64,000 bases of DNA from Swaminathania salitolerans (GCF_025994315.1 NZ_BAQE01000005.1); one strand, 5' to 3'. Positions 51,292 through 60,199 are shown, counted from the stretch's first letter. Translations and numbers: made by a program. The notes: generated by a model from the sequence alone, not told the origin.

Positions 51292-52581
51292 TTGAGCGCA
51301 CGCGAAACCGCATCGGCCGCCCCGACCAGGCCGGGCATCTTCATCCAGGTCATCGTGGCAACCCTGGCCGGCATCCTCCTCGGGCTGTTCGCACCGCATC
51401 TCTCGCTGTCCTGCCGATGGCTGACCGACCTCTTCCTGCGGCTCATCCTCATGATCGTGGGGCCGCTCCTGTTCTGCATCGTCGTGACCGGAATCACAGG
51501 AGCAGGCTCGCTCGGCTCCGTCGGGCGGCTCGGGAGCCGTTCCCTGATCTATTTCGAGGCCATGACCACACTCGTTCTGCTTCTCTCCGTCGGGGCCGCC
51601 CTGCTGATCCATCCGGGGCGCGGCATGAACTATACGCCGAGCGCGGAAGATGCCCGGGCCGTCGCCAGCTATGCGGCAAACGCCCATGCCCTTCACGCCC
51701 AGGGTTTCACGGGTTTCATCCTGAATCTCGTCCCCCGGTCGCCGGTCGCGGCGTTTGCGGAAGGCAATATCCTCCAGATCCTGTTCTTTGCCGTGCTTCT
51801 GGGCTGCTGCCTCTCACGTCTCGGCGAGACCGGCGCGCCGGTCACCCGGCTGATCGAGAGTCTCTCTACCCTGTTTTCCCGCATGATGCGGGTCATCATC
51901 GCGACCGCGCCTCTGGGCGTCTTTGGCGCGGTCGCGACCACCGTCGCCGAATACGGGCTCGATGCGATCATTCATCTCGCAAGCTTCGTCGTTCTCTATT
52001 TCTCCGCGATCGGTTTTTTCATCGTGGTCATACTGGGCGGTCTGCTGGCCCTGTGCGGTCTCAATCCCCTGCGCTTCGCCCGCTATTTCCGCGAGGAGAT
52101 CCTGATCGTCACCGCAACCACGAGTTCCGACTCCGTTCTGCCGAGCATCATGGCAAAGCTCGAAGCGCTCGGCATGACGCGTCAGGTCGTGGGACTCGTG
52201 GTTCCGGCCGGCTACAGCCTCAATCTCGATGCGCTCTCGATCTATCTCGGCTTTGCCGTCGTGTTTCTGGCAGAGGTCACCCATACCCCCCTGACCGTGA
52301 CCCAGATCCTGTCCATGCTGGCCACGGCGCTCATCACCTCCAAAGGCGCGCACGGGGTTCCGGGCATCGCGATCGTGGTGCTTGCCGCCACCCTGGCGGC
52401 GGCGCCGTCGATCCCGCTCTCCAGTCTCGTCCTGCTGATTGCGGTGGACTGGTTCAGCGGCATTGCCCGGGCCGTGGGCAATCTCGCCGGAAACTGCGTG
52501 GCACCGGTCGTCATCGCCGCCTGGGAGGGGTCGCTCGACCGGGCACAGGCCCGTCGGGTAATGGAACAGGCAAACTCCTGA
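51292..52581 (+). CDS. Dicarboxylate:cation symporter, DctA-like
   Basis: Inner-membrane transporter of the DAACS family, 429 residues. It has about eight hydrophobic helices, and the re-entrant loop signature ATTSSDSVLPSIMAKLEALGM corresponds to the TSSSE-type motif, here with Asp in place of Glu. VGLVVPAGYSLNLDALSIYLGFAVVFLAEVTHTPL carries the second signature. The start is TTG 51292 with GGAGA 7 nt upstream. Known substrates are malate, succinate, fumarate and aspartate; the specific one is not readable. It sits between the receptor and the dehydrogenase. Confidence 0.9.
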   Translation: MSARETASAAPTRPGIFIQVIVATLAGILLGLFAPHLSLSCRWLTDLFLRLILMIVGPLLFCIVVTGITGAGSLGSVGRLGSRSLIYFEAMTTLVLLLSVGAALLIHPGRGMNYTPSAEDARAVASYAANAHALHAQGFTGFILNLVPRSPVAAFAEGNILQILFFAVLLGCCLSRLGETGAPVTRLIESLSTLFSRMMRVIIATAPLGVFGAVATTVAEYGLDAIIHLASFVVLYFSAIGFFIVVILGGLLALCGLNPLRFARYFREEILIVTATTSSDSVLPSIMAKLEALGMTRQVVGLVVPAGYSLNLDALSIYLGFAVVFLAEVTHTPLTVTQILSMLATALITSKGAHGVPGIAIVVLAATLAAAPSIPLSSLVLLIAVDWFSGIARAVGNLAGNCVAPVVIAAWEGSLDRAQARRVMEQANS

Positions 52582-52607
52582 GACACAAGGCCCGATACGC
52601 CCCCGCC

Positions 52608-53654
52608 ATGACCGATCCGAACCGATACGCCGCCCCGATTCTCGCGCGCGCCTGCCAGAAGAGACTGGAACAGGCCGGAGCCGCTCCGCAGGATGCTGCC
52701 CAGACCGTTCGTGCCCTCCTGCACGGTTCGATGCTCGGCACGGACAGTCACGGCGTCCGGCTGATCGGCTATTACGCCGACATGCTGGAAAACGGAGGGG
52801 TGAACCGCCATCCGGACAGGCATTTCGTCCGGACCGCACCGGCTACCGGACGCTACGATGCGGATTTCGGTCTGGCCCATGCGGCGTCCTACGACGCCAT
52901 GGATCATGCGGTCGCCCTCGCCCGTCAGAGCGGAATCGGTGCCGTCACGGTCCATCGCTCCACCCATTACGGGGCAGGAGGCGCCTATGCCCTGCCTGCG
53001 GCAGAGCAGGGTTTCGTCGCTCTGGTTCTCAGCAACTCCGATCCGGCCGTGGCCCTGGCCGGAGGGCGCGGCGCCTTTCACGGCACGAACCCGATCGCGA
53101 TGGCGGCGCCGGTGCGCGGCCGCAGGCCGTGGCTGCTCGACATGGCGACCTCCTCGATCCCGTTCAACCGGGTGAAGCTGTTCCGCAGTCTCGGCCTGAC
53201 TCTCGATCCCGATGTCGCACTCGACGAGGAAGGGCATCCGACCCGGGACGCGCATCGTGCCCGGGTTCTCCAGCCACTGGGCGGCACGGCATTCGGACAT
53301 AAGGGCGCGGCACTGGCAGGCGTGGTGACGATCCTCTCCGCGATCCTGTCGGGCGCCGATCCCGACCCGGTCATGGCCTCGACCTCGGACGCCCAGACAG
53401 GCCGGGCGCGGCAGAATGTCGGCCATATCATGCTGGCCATCGATCCCGCCCGTTTCATAGGGCAGGAGGCCTTCGAATCCGAAATGGACCGCTATCTCGC
53501 GCTTCTGCACGAATCACCCGGAACCGAAGCGGCGCACCCTCCGAGAGCCCCCGGCGATATCGAATGGGCGCATTTCGACGCACGCAGCGAGCACGGCATT
53601 CCGGTGGATCCGGATACGGAGCGGTTTCTCGGGCTTTCCCCCCGGAGCGAATGA
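52608..53654 (+). CDS. Malate/L-lactate/sulfolactate dehydrogenase family (Ldh_2)
   Basis: NAD(P)-dependent 2-hydroxyacid dehydrogenase, 348 residues. The N-terminal segment LLHGSMLGTDSHGVRLIGYYADML and the catalytic His120 in VHRSTHYGAGGAYALPAAEQG are hallmarks, as are GTNPIAMAAPVRGRRPWLLDMATS and GGTAFGHKGAALAGVV. The family includes malate, ureidoglycolate, L-sulfolactate and 2,3-diketogulonate dehydrogenases. ATG 52608 follows the carrier stop by 26 nt; the ribosome site is weak. It should oxidise the hydroxyacid brought in by the upstream carrier, an inference from context. Confidence 0.88.
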   Translation: MTDPNRYAAPILARACQKRLEQAGAAPQDAAQTVRALLHGSMLGTDSHGVRLIGYYADMLENGGVNRHPDRHFVRTAPATGRYDADFGLAHAASYDAMDHAVALARQSGIGAVTVHRSTHYGAGGAYALPAAEQGFVALVLSNSDPAVALAGGRGAFHGTNPIAMAAPVRGRRPWLLDMATSSIPFNRVKLFRSLGLTLDPDVALDEEGHPTRDAHRARVLQPLGGTAFGHKGAALAGVVTILSAILSGADPDPVMASTSDAQTGRARQNVGHIMLAIDPARFIGQEAFESEMDRYLALLHESPGTEAAHPPRAPGDIEWAHFDARSEHGIPVDPDTERFLGLSPRSE

Positions 53655-53722
53655 CGTTCCGCCCCGGGGCAGGAGCGCTCCCGGAAGAAGAGCTCCGGGG
53701 GAAGAGCCTAGGGGGGGGAGCC

Positions 53723-54574
53723 CTATCCTGCCTTCGTCCGGCGCCTGTCCCACAAGCGCAGCCCGCGCAATGCCAGATCGGCAATGCCGGGCAACAGACG
53801 AGGCTGCATCAGAGCGGGATCGAAAGCGGTCATGCGGCGGGCATTCTCGCGATAGCAATCCTCGACGAACCCGCGAAAGGAAAAGCCATCGAGAAAGAGA
53901 TTGGTCTGGGTCACCGCGAAATCATGGCCGTCATTGGGCTGCTGCCCGCGACGTACCATACCGAGCAGGCGCCCGAGAGCGCGCATGTAGAAGCGGAAGG
54001 ATTTGGCCGAACGCCGCGCCCGTCCGAGGCCACGGCGTTTTTCCCTCCAGGCCATATAATTGATGAAGAACACGATATGCCGCGTCTCTTCGAACATCAG
54101 AACGTCGAAGATCTCGAACATCGCCTCCGGAAGAAACTGCGACTGGCGGGCGCTCTTGAACGCCCCGAAACCGAGAAAGGCATCGAGACATTCACCGAAA
54201 CCGAAATCGATGAACGCGGTTTCGAGATCGGCGGGGAAGCGTTCGATCGGCTGTTTGCGCGCATCGAGCCCGTAACGCTCGATCATGACGCGTATCAGCT
54301 CGGCATGACGTGCTTCCTCATACCCCTGGAGACGTACGGCTTCGCGAACGACAGGGTCGGAGATCTGGGGCGTGAAGGCATCGACGATCGCCCCCGCCCG
54401 GCGCTCCGTATGATAGACCTCCTGCCAGAAGGGAACGGCGCGGAGCCGGGCCAGCTCCTCTTCGGTCAGCTCGGGCCAGGGCAGCGTTTCAGGATCGAAA
54501 ACCTGATGCGTGTCGAGAAATTGCTGACAGAAATAATGCTTGTGGTCTTCCGAACCCGGCTCGATCGCACTCAT
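53723..54574 (-). CDS. Diiron ferritin-like protein, second of a tandem pair, function unknown
   Basis: Protein of 283 residues, all-helical. A full diiron ligand set can be seen: Glu57 (YHTERRAG), Glu87xxHis90 (GYEEARHAEL), Glu128 (FGFGECLDAF) and Glu163xxHis166 (MFEETRHIVFF), the E...ExxH...E...ExxH pattern of ferritin-like oxidases. It is a paralogue of the upstream protein, clearly alignable around all ligands, but about 50 residues shorter. ATG 54574 overlaps the upstream stop by 4 nt (ATGA), so the two are made together. No signal peptide or membrane helix. Oxidase, desaturase-like or R2-like roles are all possible. Confidence 0.78.
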   Translation of the reverse strand: MSAIEPGSEDHKHYFCQQFLDTHQVFDPETLPWPELTEEELARLRAVPFWQEVYHTERRAGAIVDAFTPQISDPVVREAVRLQGYEEARHAELIRVMIERYGLDARKQPIERFPADLETAFIDFGFGECLDAFLGFGAFKSARQSQFLPEAMFEIFDVLMFEETRHIVFFINYMAWREKRRGLGRARRSAKSFRFYMRALGRLLGMVRRGQQPNDGHDFAVTQTNLFLDGFSFRGFVEDCYRENARRMTAFDPALMQPRLLPGIADLALRGLRLWDRRRTKAG

Positions 54575-55575
54575 GCAGTCACGGGCTGCTTCGAACCGAG
54601 GCGCGACCGCAGAGCACCCGATGCCTTCTGCCACAGGCGATAGGCGCCCAGACCCGTCTTTACCAGATTCGGAGCAGTGGTCGGCCGCAACAGGCGGTGA
54701 TCGTACCCCGAAAAGCGCCGGTCGTTCTCGTCCAGACAGAGCTGCATCAGCTCCGGCAGGGCGATATCCATATCCGTCATGTCCTTCGCACCGGTGACGG
54801 TGAAATTGTTGTCCTGGGTGTGCTCGTTGCCCTCGGCATCGATCGAGCGCGCCAGATCCATGCGCTCATAGGCGAGGAACGCCCAGACGCCCAGAACGCG
54901 GGCTTCGAACCAGGGACGCTTCCACCAGGGCATCGTCGCGCGATGCCAGGCGAGCCAGTTGGCGAAAAGCAGGATGTGACGGCACTCTTCCTGCATGACA
55001 GGCTCGAAGGTCTCGATCAGCTCCATCGGGAAAAGTCCGGCGCGTTCGGCGAGGGCGAACAGACCGAACGCGAAGAAGCTGTCCACGCATTCCGAGAACC
55101 CGGTGACGAGATAGGCCCATTCCGTGTCTTTCGGCTCGATATAGGGCGGCTCGGGTGCCATCGGGATCTTGTAGGCCTCGACGAGCTTCGAAAGCACTTC
55201 CTTGTGCCGGTTTTCCTCCCAGGCATTGCGACGCAGCGCGTCCTTCATGTCGGGATCGTCGATCATGTCGGCATAGGCCGCCATGCGCAGACGGGCCTTG
55301 CCTTCCGTCTGCACGGCAATGTCCCAGATCGGCAGGGAGGTGATGCGGTGCAGGGTCTGCGGATCGAGCGCGGGCCACTCGATCACGGACGGCTTGTAGG
55401 GATTGAAAGTCTCGCGGAACATGTCGGCCACGGCACGCTTGTGCTCCTCCGTGCCGGGCTTGAGAGGCCCGGGAATGGAGCTGCTCCAGTGACGTGCCTC
55501 GAAATCGGCCTTCGCCAGAGTTTTGTCCGACGGCGCATCGGGGAGATGGCTGTACAGCGCTTCAAGACGTGACAT
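54571..55575 (-). CDS. Diiron ferritin-like protein, first of a tandem pair, function unknown
   Basis: Protein of 334 residues, mostly helical. Diiron ligands: Glu91 (AVQTEGKARL), Glu121xxHis124 (AWEENRHKEV), Glu162 (GFSECVDSF) and Glu197xxHis200 (MQEECRHILL). EENRH resembles the ligand motif of acyl-ACP desaturases, but overall similarity to a named family could not be established by eye. It begins 18 nt after the clpP stop and overlaps the second paralogue by 4 nt, giving a clpP-diiron-diiron operon. Cytoplasmic by absence of export signals. The substrate is unknown. Confidence 0.78.
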   Translation of the reverse strand: MSRLEALYSHLPDAPSDKTLAKADFEARHWSSSIPGPLKPGTEEHKRAVADMFRETFNPYKPSVIEWPALDPQTLHRITSLPIWDIAVQTEGKARLRMAAYADMIDDPDMKDALRRNAWEENRHKEVLSKLVEAYKIPMAPEPPYIEPKDTEWAYLVTGFSECVDSFFAFGLFALAERAGLFPMELIETFEPVMQEECRHILLFANWLAWHRATMPWWKRPWFEARVLGVWAFLAYERMDLARSIDAEGNEHTQDNNFTVTGAKDMTDMDIALPELMQLCLDENDRRFSGYDHRLLRPTTAPNLVKTGLGAYRLWQKASGALRSRLGSKQPVTA

Positions 55576-55593
55576 GAACGCGTGTCCTCTTCT

Positions 55594-56289
55594 TTATTCC
55601 TTGATGTCGCTCATTCTGGTGACGACGCGCGAAACGAGCCCGTAGGCAATCGCCTCCTCGGCGGACATCCAGTAATTGCGATCTGTATCCTTGGCGATCT
55701 TCTCGTAAGGCTGGCCGGTCTCGCGGGCAAACAGCCGGTTGAGGCGTTCGCGCATCTTGATGATCTCGCGCGCCTCGATATCGATATCGGTCGCAGGCCC
55801 ACGCACGCCGCCCATCGGCTGATGCAGCAGGAAGCGCGTGTTGGGCAGACACAGCCGACGCTCCGGACGACCGGCCGCAAAGATCAGCGCCCCTGCGGAA
55901 GCTACCCAGCCGGTTCCGATCATGTTCACCGGTGCGACGGAATCGACAAAGCGGATCATGTCGTGAATCGTGTCGCCGCTCTCGACATGACCGCCGGGCG
56001 AATTGACATAGATATCGATCGGCTTGTCCGACGCCCCGGCGAGGGCAAGCAGGCGGCCCGTCACATCCCGGGCGACCTTGTCGTTGATTCCGCCGAAGAT
56101 CAGCACCTTGCGCTGTTCGAACAGCTTGCCCTCGAGCTCCGCGACAGGCGCGTTCAGGGTCTTGTTGTCTCCCGGCTCCGTCGGCTCCGGCCCGTTGGGC
56201 TCGGGCACGTCCGGCGCGTGGGGATCGGGCTCGTCATCATCGAGGCGCGGTGCGAAACGGGTGGGATCCTTGGGCGTCGTGCCACGCAT
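55594..56289 (-). CDS. Accessory ClpP-type serine protease
   Basis: ClpP-family peptidase of 231 residues. A Pro/Asp/Glu-rich N-terminal extension (about 1-45) precedes the ClpP fold. The catalytic residues are Ser131 in GWVASAGALIF (typical ClpP has ASMGA), His156 in FLLHQPMGG and the Asp in the DTDRNYW segment near 201-203. It is not next to clpX, tig or lon, so it is probably a second copy beside a housekeeping clpP elsewhere. The start was set at ATG 56289 because AGGA lies 9 nt upstream. First gene of the diiron operon. Confidence 0.88.
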   Translation of the reverse strand: MRGTTPKDPTRFAPRLDDDEPDPHAPDVPEPNGPEPTEPGDNKTLNAPVAELEGKLFEQRKVLIFGGINDKVARDVTGRLLALAGASDKPIDIYVNSPGGHVESGDTIHDMIRFVDSVAPVNMIGTGWVASAGALIFAAGRPERRLCLPNTRFLLHQPMGGVRGPATDIDIEAREIIKMRERLNRLFARETGQPYEKIAKDTDRNYWMSAEEAIAYGLVSRVVTRMSDIKE

Positions 56290-56480
56290 GCTTGTCTTCC
56301 TATGTCCGTGCAGCATGTTCATTGCCACTATGTTGCGCCTCCCATGCCCCGCTCACAAGAGGCCCCCGTGTTTTTGCTGTAGATCAAGCGCCGCGAGACT
56401 GGCATCTCGCCAGCTGCGACGAGACGCGTTACTCTCGCTTCGCATTGTCGTCCGGCGCGGACGAAACGGATCGGAAACAG

Positions 56481-56528
56481 GCCGGGTCTGAAACACGCCG
56501 GGTCTGAAACACGCCGGGTCTGAAACAT
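56481..56528. repeat. Three 16-bp tandem repeats upstream of clpP / lipoprotein gene
   Basis: Three head-to-tail copies of gccgggtctgaaacac (last copy ends in t), at 56481-56496, 56497-56512 and 56513-56528. They lie between the divergent clpP and OmpA-like lipoprotein genes, immediately before the latter. Too short and too few to be CRISPR. Confidence 0.9.
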
Positions 56529-56546
56529 GAGGATCGATCGGAAGAT

Positions 56547-57566
56547 ATGCGAAAAACAGGCTGGCTGCACACGGGCCTCGCCGTGACGGGCATGATGACA
56601 CTGGCAGGGTGCGGGCAGAGAGATGCCGTCGATACGGTCGGCAACTGGTATCACCAATATCAGGGCGGCGCGATCGCGCAACAACGCCCCCCTGCCCCCG
56701 GTGCGCATGATCCGTATCCCCATGTCGGGCTGACGCCGACAAACGCTGTGGATCTTCCGAGTCCGCAGGCGCGTCAGGCCCTTACCGATCGTCTCGTCAT
56801 GCAGCGCAATTACGGACAGAGACTGGCTGTGGCCGATGGCTCCCTCGCGATCGAGACCCCGCCCCCACCGCCCCGGCCGAAAACCACGGGCGACACGGAC
56901 GGGTCCGGATCGTCCATGAGCGTCGTCGCCGCCGGACAGCACGATGGCCAAAGCGGGCGGGGCCAGAGCGGGCGGGGCCAGAGCGGGCCAGATCAGAATG
57001 GGCAAGGTTCCGGCGGGGGCCGCGCTCCCGGCGGAAATGCCGCATCCGGCGGGGCGGATGCCTCCGTCGTTGCGCAGCAGGGCACGCAGGACCGGGCGCA
57101 GGACACGGCCCTTCCAGCCGTGACGCGCTTCACGCCCCCTCCGATCAAACCGGGCGAGCTTCCGCAGATCCCTCCCTTGCCGCCCGAGGCTCCCGGATTC
57201 CCCGGGTTTTCGATCCCGCGCGACGCCTCCCTGCCCGACCCGGTAAGACCGGCCTACGATCTGAGCGATCCGCACGGCACGCTCATCCGGTTCGGTCAGG
57301 CCTCCGATCAGATCCAGCCCGGTCAGGACGGTGCGTTCGGAGCTGCCCTGCGGGGCCGCGGGCCGCACGATCCCGTTTACGTGCGCGGTTTCGGTGAGAT
57401 CACCTCTTTCCGCCCCTCCGAACAGGCGGCCGGGCTTCGGCTCGGCCTGCTTCGCGCCCGCGTCGTCGCGCAGAGCCTCATTCTTCACGGTGTCCCGGCC
57501 GACTCCCTGCGCCTGAGCGCAGCGCCGCTGGGTCGCGGCGCGAGAATTGACCTGAAGCCGTATTGA
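56547..57566 (+). CDS. Lipoprotein with OmpA-like C-terminal region
   Basis: Protein of 339 residues. A signal peptide ends in lipobox LAGC (Cys22). The middle is low-complexity (Gln/Gly/Ser/Arg repeats SGRGQSGRGQSGPDQNGQGSGGG near 131-155, and a Pro-rich part near 197-225). The last 90 residues, from LIRFGQASDQIQPGQDGAF to RGARIDLKPY, look like a diverged OmpA/peptidoglycan-associated domain (PSEQAAGLRLGLLRARVVAQSLILHGVPADSLRLSA). It may anchor the outer membrane to peptidoglycan. Not recognised as a named gene. The surrounding tandem repeats in DNA are partly in frame. Confidence 0.72.
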   Translation: MRKTGWLHTGLAVTGMMTLAGCGQRDAVDTVGNWYHQYQGGAIAQQRPPAPGAHDPYPHVGLTPTNAVDLPSPQARQALTDRLVMQRNYGQRLAVADGSLAIETPPPPPRPKTTGDTDGSGSSMSVVAAGQHDGQSGRGQSGRGQSGPDQNGQGSGGGRAPGGNAASGGADASVVAQQGTQDRAQDTALPAVTRFTPPPIKPGELPQIPPLPPEAPGFPGFSIPRDASLPDPVRPAYDLSDPHGTLIRFGQASDQIQPGQDGAFGAALRGRGPHDPVYVRGFGEITSFRPSEQAAGLRLGLLRARVVAQSLILHGVPADSLRLSAAPLGRGARIDLKPY

Positions 57567-57662
57567 GGGCGGTTCCGCCATCGGGGAAATCGCGTTAGGA
57601 AGATTATCGGAGCCATGCCGGCTTCGATAACTTTCTTTCAACCCTGTGCCCCCGAGCCGAAT

Positions 57663-58868
57663 ATGACCGAAGAGTTCCACCGCATTCGTCGCCTGCCGCC
57701 CTATGTCTTCGCCGAAGTCAACAAGGCCAAGGCCGCGGCCCGAGCGCAGGGCGAGGACATCATCGATCTGGGCATGGGCAACCCCGACAGCCCCACGCCG
57801 CCGCATATCGTGCGAAAGCTGGTGGAGACGGTCGCCGATCCGCGCAGTCATCGCTATTCCGTCAGCCGGGGTATCCCCGGATTGCGCCGCGCGCTGGCCG
57901 GGTATTACGAACGCCGCTTCGATGTCGGGCTGGACCCGGAAACCGAGGTGATCGCGACCCTGGGATCGAAGGAGGGTCTGGCCAATCTGTCCGCGGCCAT
58001 CACGAGCCCGGGCGATACGATTCTCGTGCCGAACCCGTCCTATCCGATCCACCAGTTCGGCTTCATCATCGCGGGCGCCTCCGTGCGCTCCATCCCCGCA
58101 ACGCCGGACGAGGACATGCTGCGCGCGCTCGAGCGCGCGGTGCGTCATTCCGTGCCCAAGCCTACGGCGCTGATCGTGAATTTCCCGTCCAATCCGACGG
58201 CGTTCACGGCATCGCTCGATTTCTACAAGGAGCTGGTCGCATTCGCCCGGCGCGAACAGATCTGGATCATGTCCGATCTCGCCTATTGCGAGATCTATTT
58301 CGGCGACGAGCCGCCGCCCTCGATCCTGCAGGTGCCCGGCGCGAAAGACATTGCCGTGGAATTCACCTCGCTTTCCAAGACCTACTCCATGGCGGGATGG
58401 CGGATGGGATTCGCGGCAGGCAATCCCCGCCTGATCCAGGCGCTGACCCGGATCAAATCCTATCTCGATTACGGCGCGTTCACCCCGATCCAGGTCGCTG
58501 CCGTGGCGGCTCTGAGCGGACCGCAGGACTGCGTGAGCGAGATTCGCGACATGTATCGCGAGCGTCGCGACGTGCTCGTGCGCGGCCTTCATGCAGCAGG
58601 CTGGGACGTGCCCTCGCCGCAGGGCTCCATGTTCGCCTGGGCACCGATTCCGGAGCGATTCGCCGAAATGGGCAGTGTGGATTTCAGCAAGCTTCTCCTC
58701 AGGGAGGCCGGCGTGGCCGTGGCCCCGGGACTGGGATTCGGTGAATATGGCGAAGGATTCGTCCGGATCGGTCTGGTCGAGAATACGCAGCGGCTGAGGC
58801 AGGCGACACGCGCGATCAGAACCTTTTTCAACAAACATGGCGTCAAACAGGCAGAGGCGGTTTCGTGA
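57663..58868 (+). CDS. PLP aminotransferase, AlaC/LL-DAP-aminotransferase-like
   Basis: Class I/II aminotransferase of 401 residues from ATG 57663 (MTEEFHRIRRLPPYVF). The PLP Lys lies in TSLSKTYSMAGWRMGFAAG; other markers are DLGMGNPDSPTPPHIV, SNPTAFTASLDFY and MSDLAYCEIYF. Similar proteins are annotated as LL-diaminopimelate, aspartate or alanine (AlaC) aminotransferases; the exact activity is uncertain. The stop overlaps the hom start in GTGA, and this pair is common in alphaproteobacteria, which suggests a link to aspartate-family amino acids. An upstream ATG at 57615 is less likely. Confidence 0.9.
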   Translation: MTEEFHRIRRLPPYVFAEVNKAKAAARAQGEDIIDLGMGNPDSPTPPHIVRKLVETVADPRSHRYSVSRGIPGLRRALAGYYERRFDVGLDPETEVIATLGSKEGLANLSAAITSPGDTILVPNPSYPIHQFGFIIAGASVRSIPATPDEDMLRALERAVRHSVPKPTALIVNFPSNPTAFTASLDFYKELVAFARREQIWIMSDLAYCEIYFGDEPPPSILQVPGAKDIAVEFTSLSKTYSMAGWRMGFAAGNPRLIQALTRIKSYLDYGAFTPIQVAAVAALSGPQDCVSEIRDMYRERRDVLVRGLHAAGWDVPSPQGSMFAWAPIPERFAEMGSVDFSKLLLREAGVAVAPGLGFGEYGEGFVRIGLVENTQRLRQATRAIRTFFNKHGVKQAEAVS

Positions 58869-60199
58869 ACGGTCAAACTCTTCATCTCGGTATCGCCGGT
58901 CTCGGCACGGTCGGCGCCGGTGTGGTCCGTCTCCTGCGCGAGAATGCCCAGGCGATTACCGCCCGGGCCGGTCGCGCCATCGAGGTCGTTGCGGTCTCTG
59001 CGCGTGACCGCACGCGTGACCGCGGCGTCGATCTCGAGGGGCTGACCTGGCATGACGATCCTCTCGCCCTCGTATCCGACCCGCAGGTCGATGTGGTGCT
59101 CGAGCTCATCGGCGGTGCCGAAGGCACGGCGCGGGGTCTGGTCGAGGCAGCCCTGAAGGCGCGCAAACCGGTCGTGACCGCCAACAAGGCGCTGCTTGCG
59201 ATCCATGGGGCCGAACTCTCTGCCCATGCCCGGGAAAATGCCACCCCGCTGCTTTTCGAGGCGTCTGTTGCAGGAGGCATTCCCGCGATCAAGCTCGTGC
59301 GCGAGGGACTGGCCGCCGATCGTCTGCTGAAAGTGGGGGGTATCCTCAACGGGACCTGCAACTACATCCTGACCGCGATGCGTGAATCGGGGCGGAGCTT
59401 CGACGCGATCCTGAACGAGGCCCAGGCCCTGGGTTATGCCGAAGCCGATCCGTCCACCGACGTCGATGGCTGGGACGCGGCGCATAAACTGGCCATTCTG
59501 GCCGGTCTGGCATTCGGACAGCCCGTTCGCTTCGACTCGCTCCATGTCGAGGGCATCCGCAACATCGCCGCCTGCGACCAGGCCTTCGCCCGGGAGATGG
59601 GCTATCGCATCAAGCTGCTCGGCCTGGCCCGGCGCACGGAAGAGGACGGTATCGAAGCCTGGATGCGCCCCTGCATGATTCCGCATTCCGCGCCGATCGC
59701 CAATGTGGACGGCGTCTTCAATGCCGTGTCGACCGAAGGGTCTTTCAGCGGTCCCATGCTCATAGAAGGGCGCGGCGCCGGCGCCGGGCCGACTGCGAGT
59801 GCGGTTGTCGCGGATGTGATCGATCTCGCCCGCGGCACGACCCTTCCCGTATGGGGCATGGCGCCGAAAGCGGCGATTTCCTGTGCGCCACGCACAGCCC
59901 TGCGCGGGCAATACTACCTCCGCCTTCTGGTGCAGGATCGTCCGGGCGTCGTGGCAGACATCACGGCTGCCCTGCGCGAGTCCGGGGTCTCGCTGCGTGC
60001 GCTCTCTCAGCACGGCGCCGAACCCGCCGCGTCGGAAGATTCGACCAGCCCTGCGCAGGCCGCCTCACACAGCGTTGTACCGCTCGCTCTGGTCACGCAT
60101 GAAACCAGCGAGGCGGCCATGCTTTCCGTCCTGGAGGCCCTGGAGCCCCTCGAAAGCGTCATGGGTGCACCGCTGCTCATGAAAATCGAGACTGTGTGA
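58865..60199 (+). CDS. hom: Homoserine dehydrogenase
   Basis: Reduces aspartate semialdehyde to homoserine for threonine, methionine and isoleucine synthesis. The 444 residues include the NAD(P)-binding GIAGLGTVGAGVV, TANKALLA, VAGGIPAIKLVREGLAADRLLKVGGILNGTCNYILT, the substrate segment YAEADPSTDVDGWDAAHKLAILA, and a C-terminal ACT domain from about residue 355 (LRLLVQDRPGVVADITAALRESGVSLRALSQHG), expected to give threonine feedback control. It starts with GTG 58865, overlapping the aminotransferase stop. Confidence 0.97.
   Translation: MNGQTLHLGIAGLGTVGAGVVRLLRENAQAITARAGRAIEVVAVSARDRTRDRGVDLEGLTWHDDPLALVSDPQVDVVLELIGGAEGTARGLVEAALKARKPVVTANKALLAIHGAELSAHARENATPLLFEASVAGGIPAIKLVREGLAADRLLKVGGILNGTCNYILTAMRESGRSFDAILNEAQALGYAEADPSTDVDGWDAAHKLAILAGLAFGQPVRFDSLHVEGIRNIAACDQAFAREMGYRIKLLGLARRTEEDGIEAWMRPCMIPHSAPIANVDGVFNAVSTEGSFSGPMLIEGRGAGAGPTASAVVADVIDLARGTTLPVWGMAPKAAISCAPRTALRGQYYLRLLVQDRPGVVADITAALRESGVSLRALSQHGAEPAASEDSTSPAQAASHSVVPLALVTHETSEAAMLSVLEALEPLESVMGAPLLMKIETV

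Noticed and set aside
51417..53654. A single 745-codon frame that appears to fuse the carrier region with the dehydrogenase
   Set aside because: Its first 397 residues are an out-of-frame reading of the carrier gene; the true dehydrogenase begins at 52608.
56481..56528. Possible CRISPR array
   Set aside because: Units are directly adjacent with no spacers, only three copies, and no cas genes are nearby.
56328..58838. An 836-codon minus-strand frame opposite the lipoprotein and aminotransferase genes
   Set aside because: It spans two unrelated real genes and the tandem repeats; no domain can be recognised.
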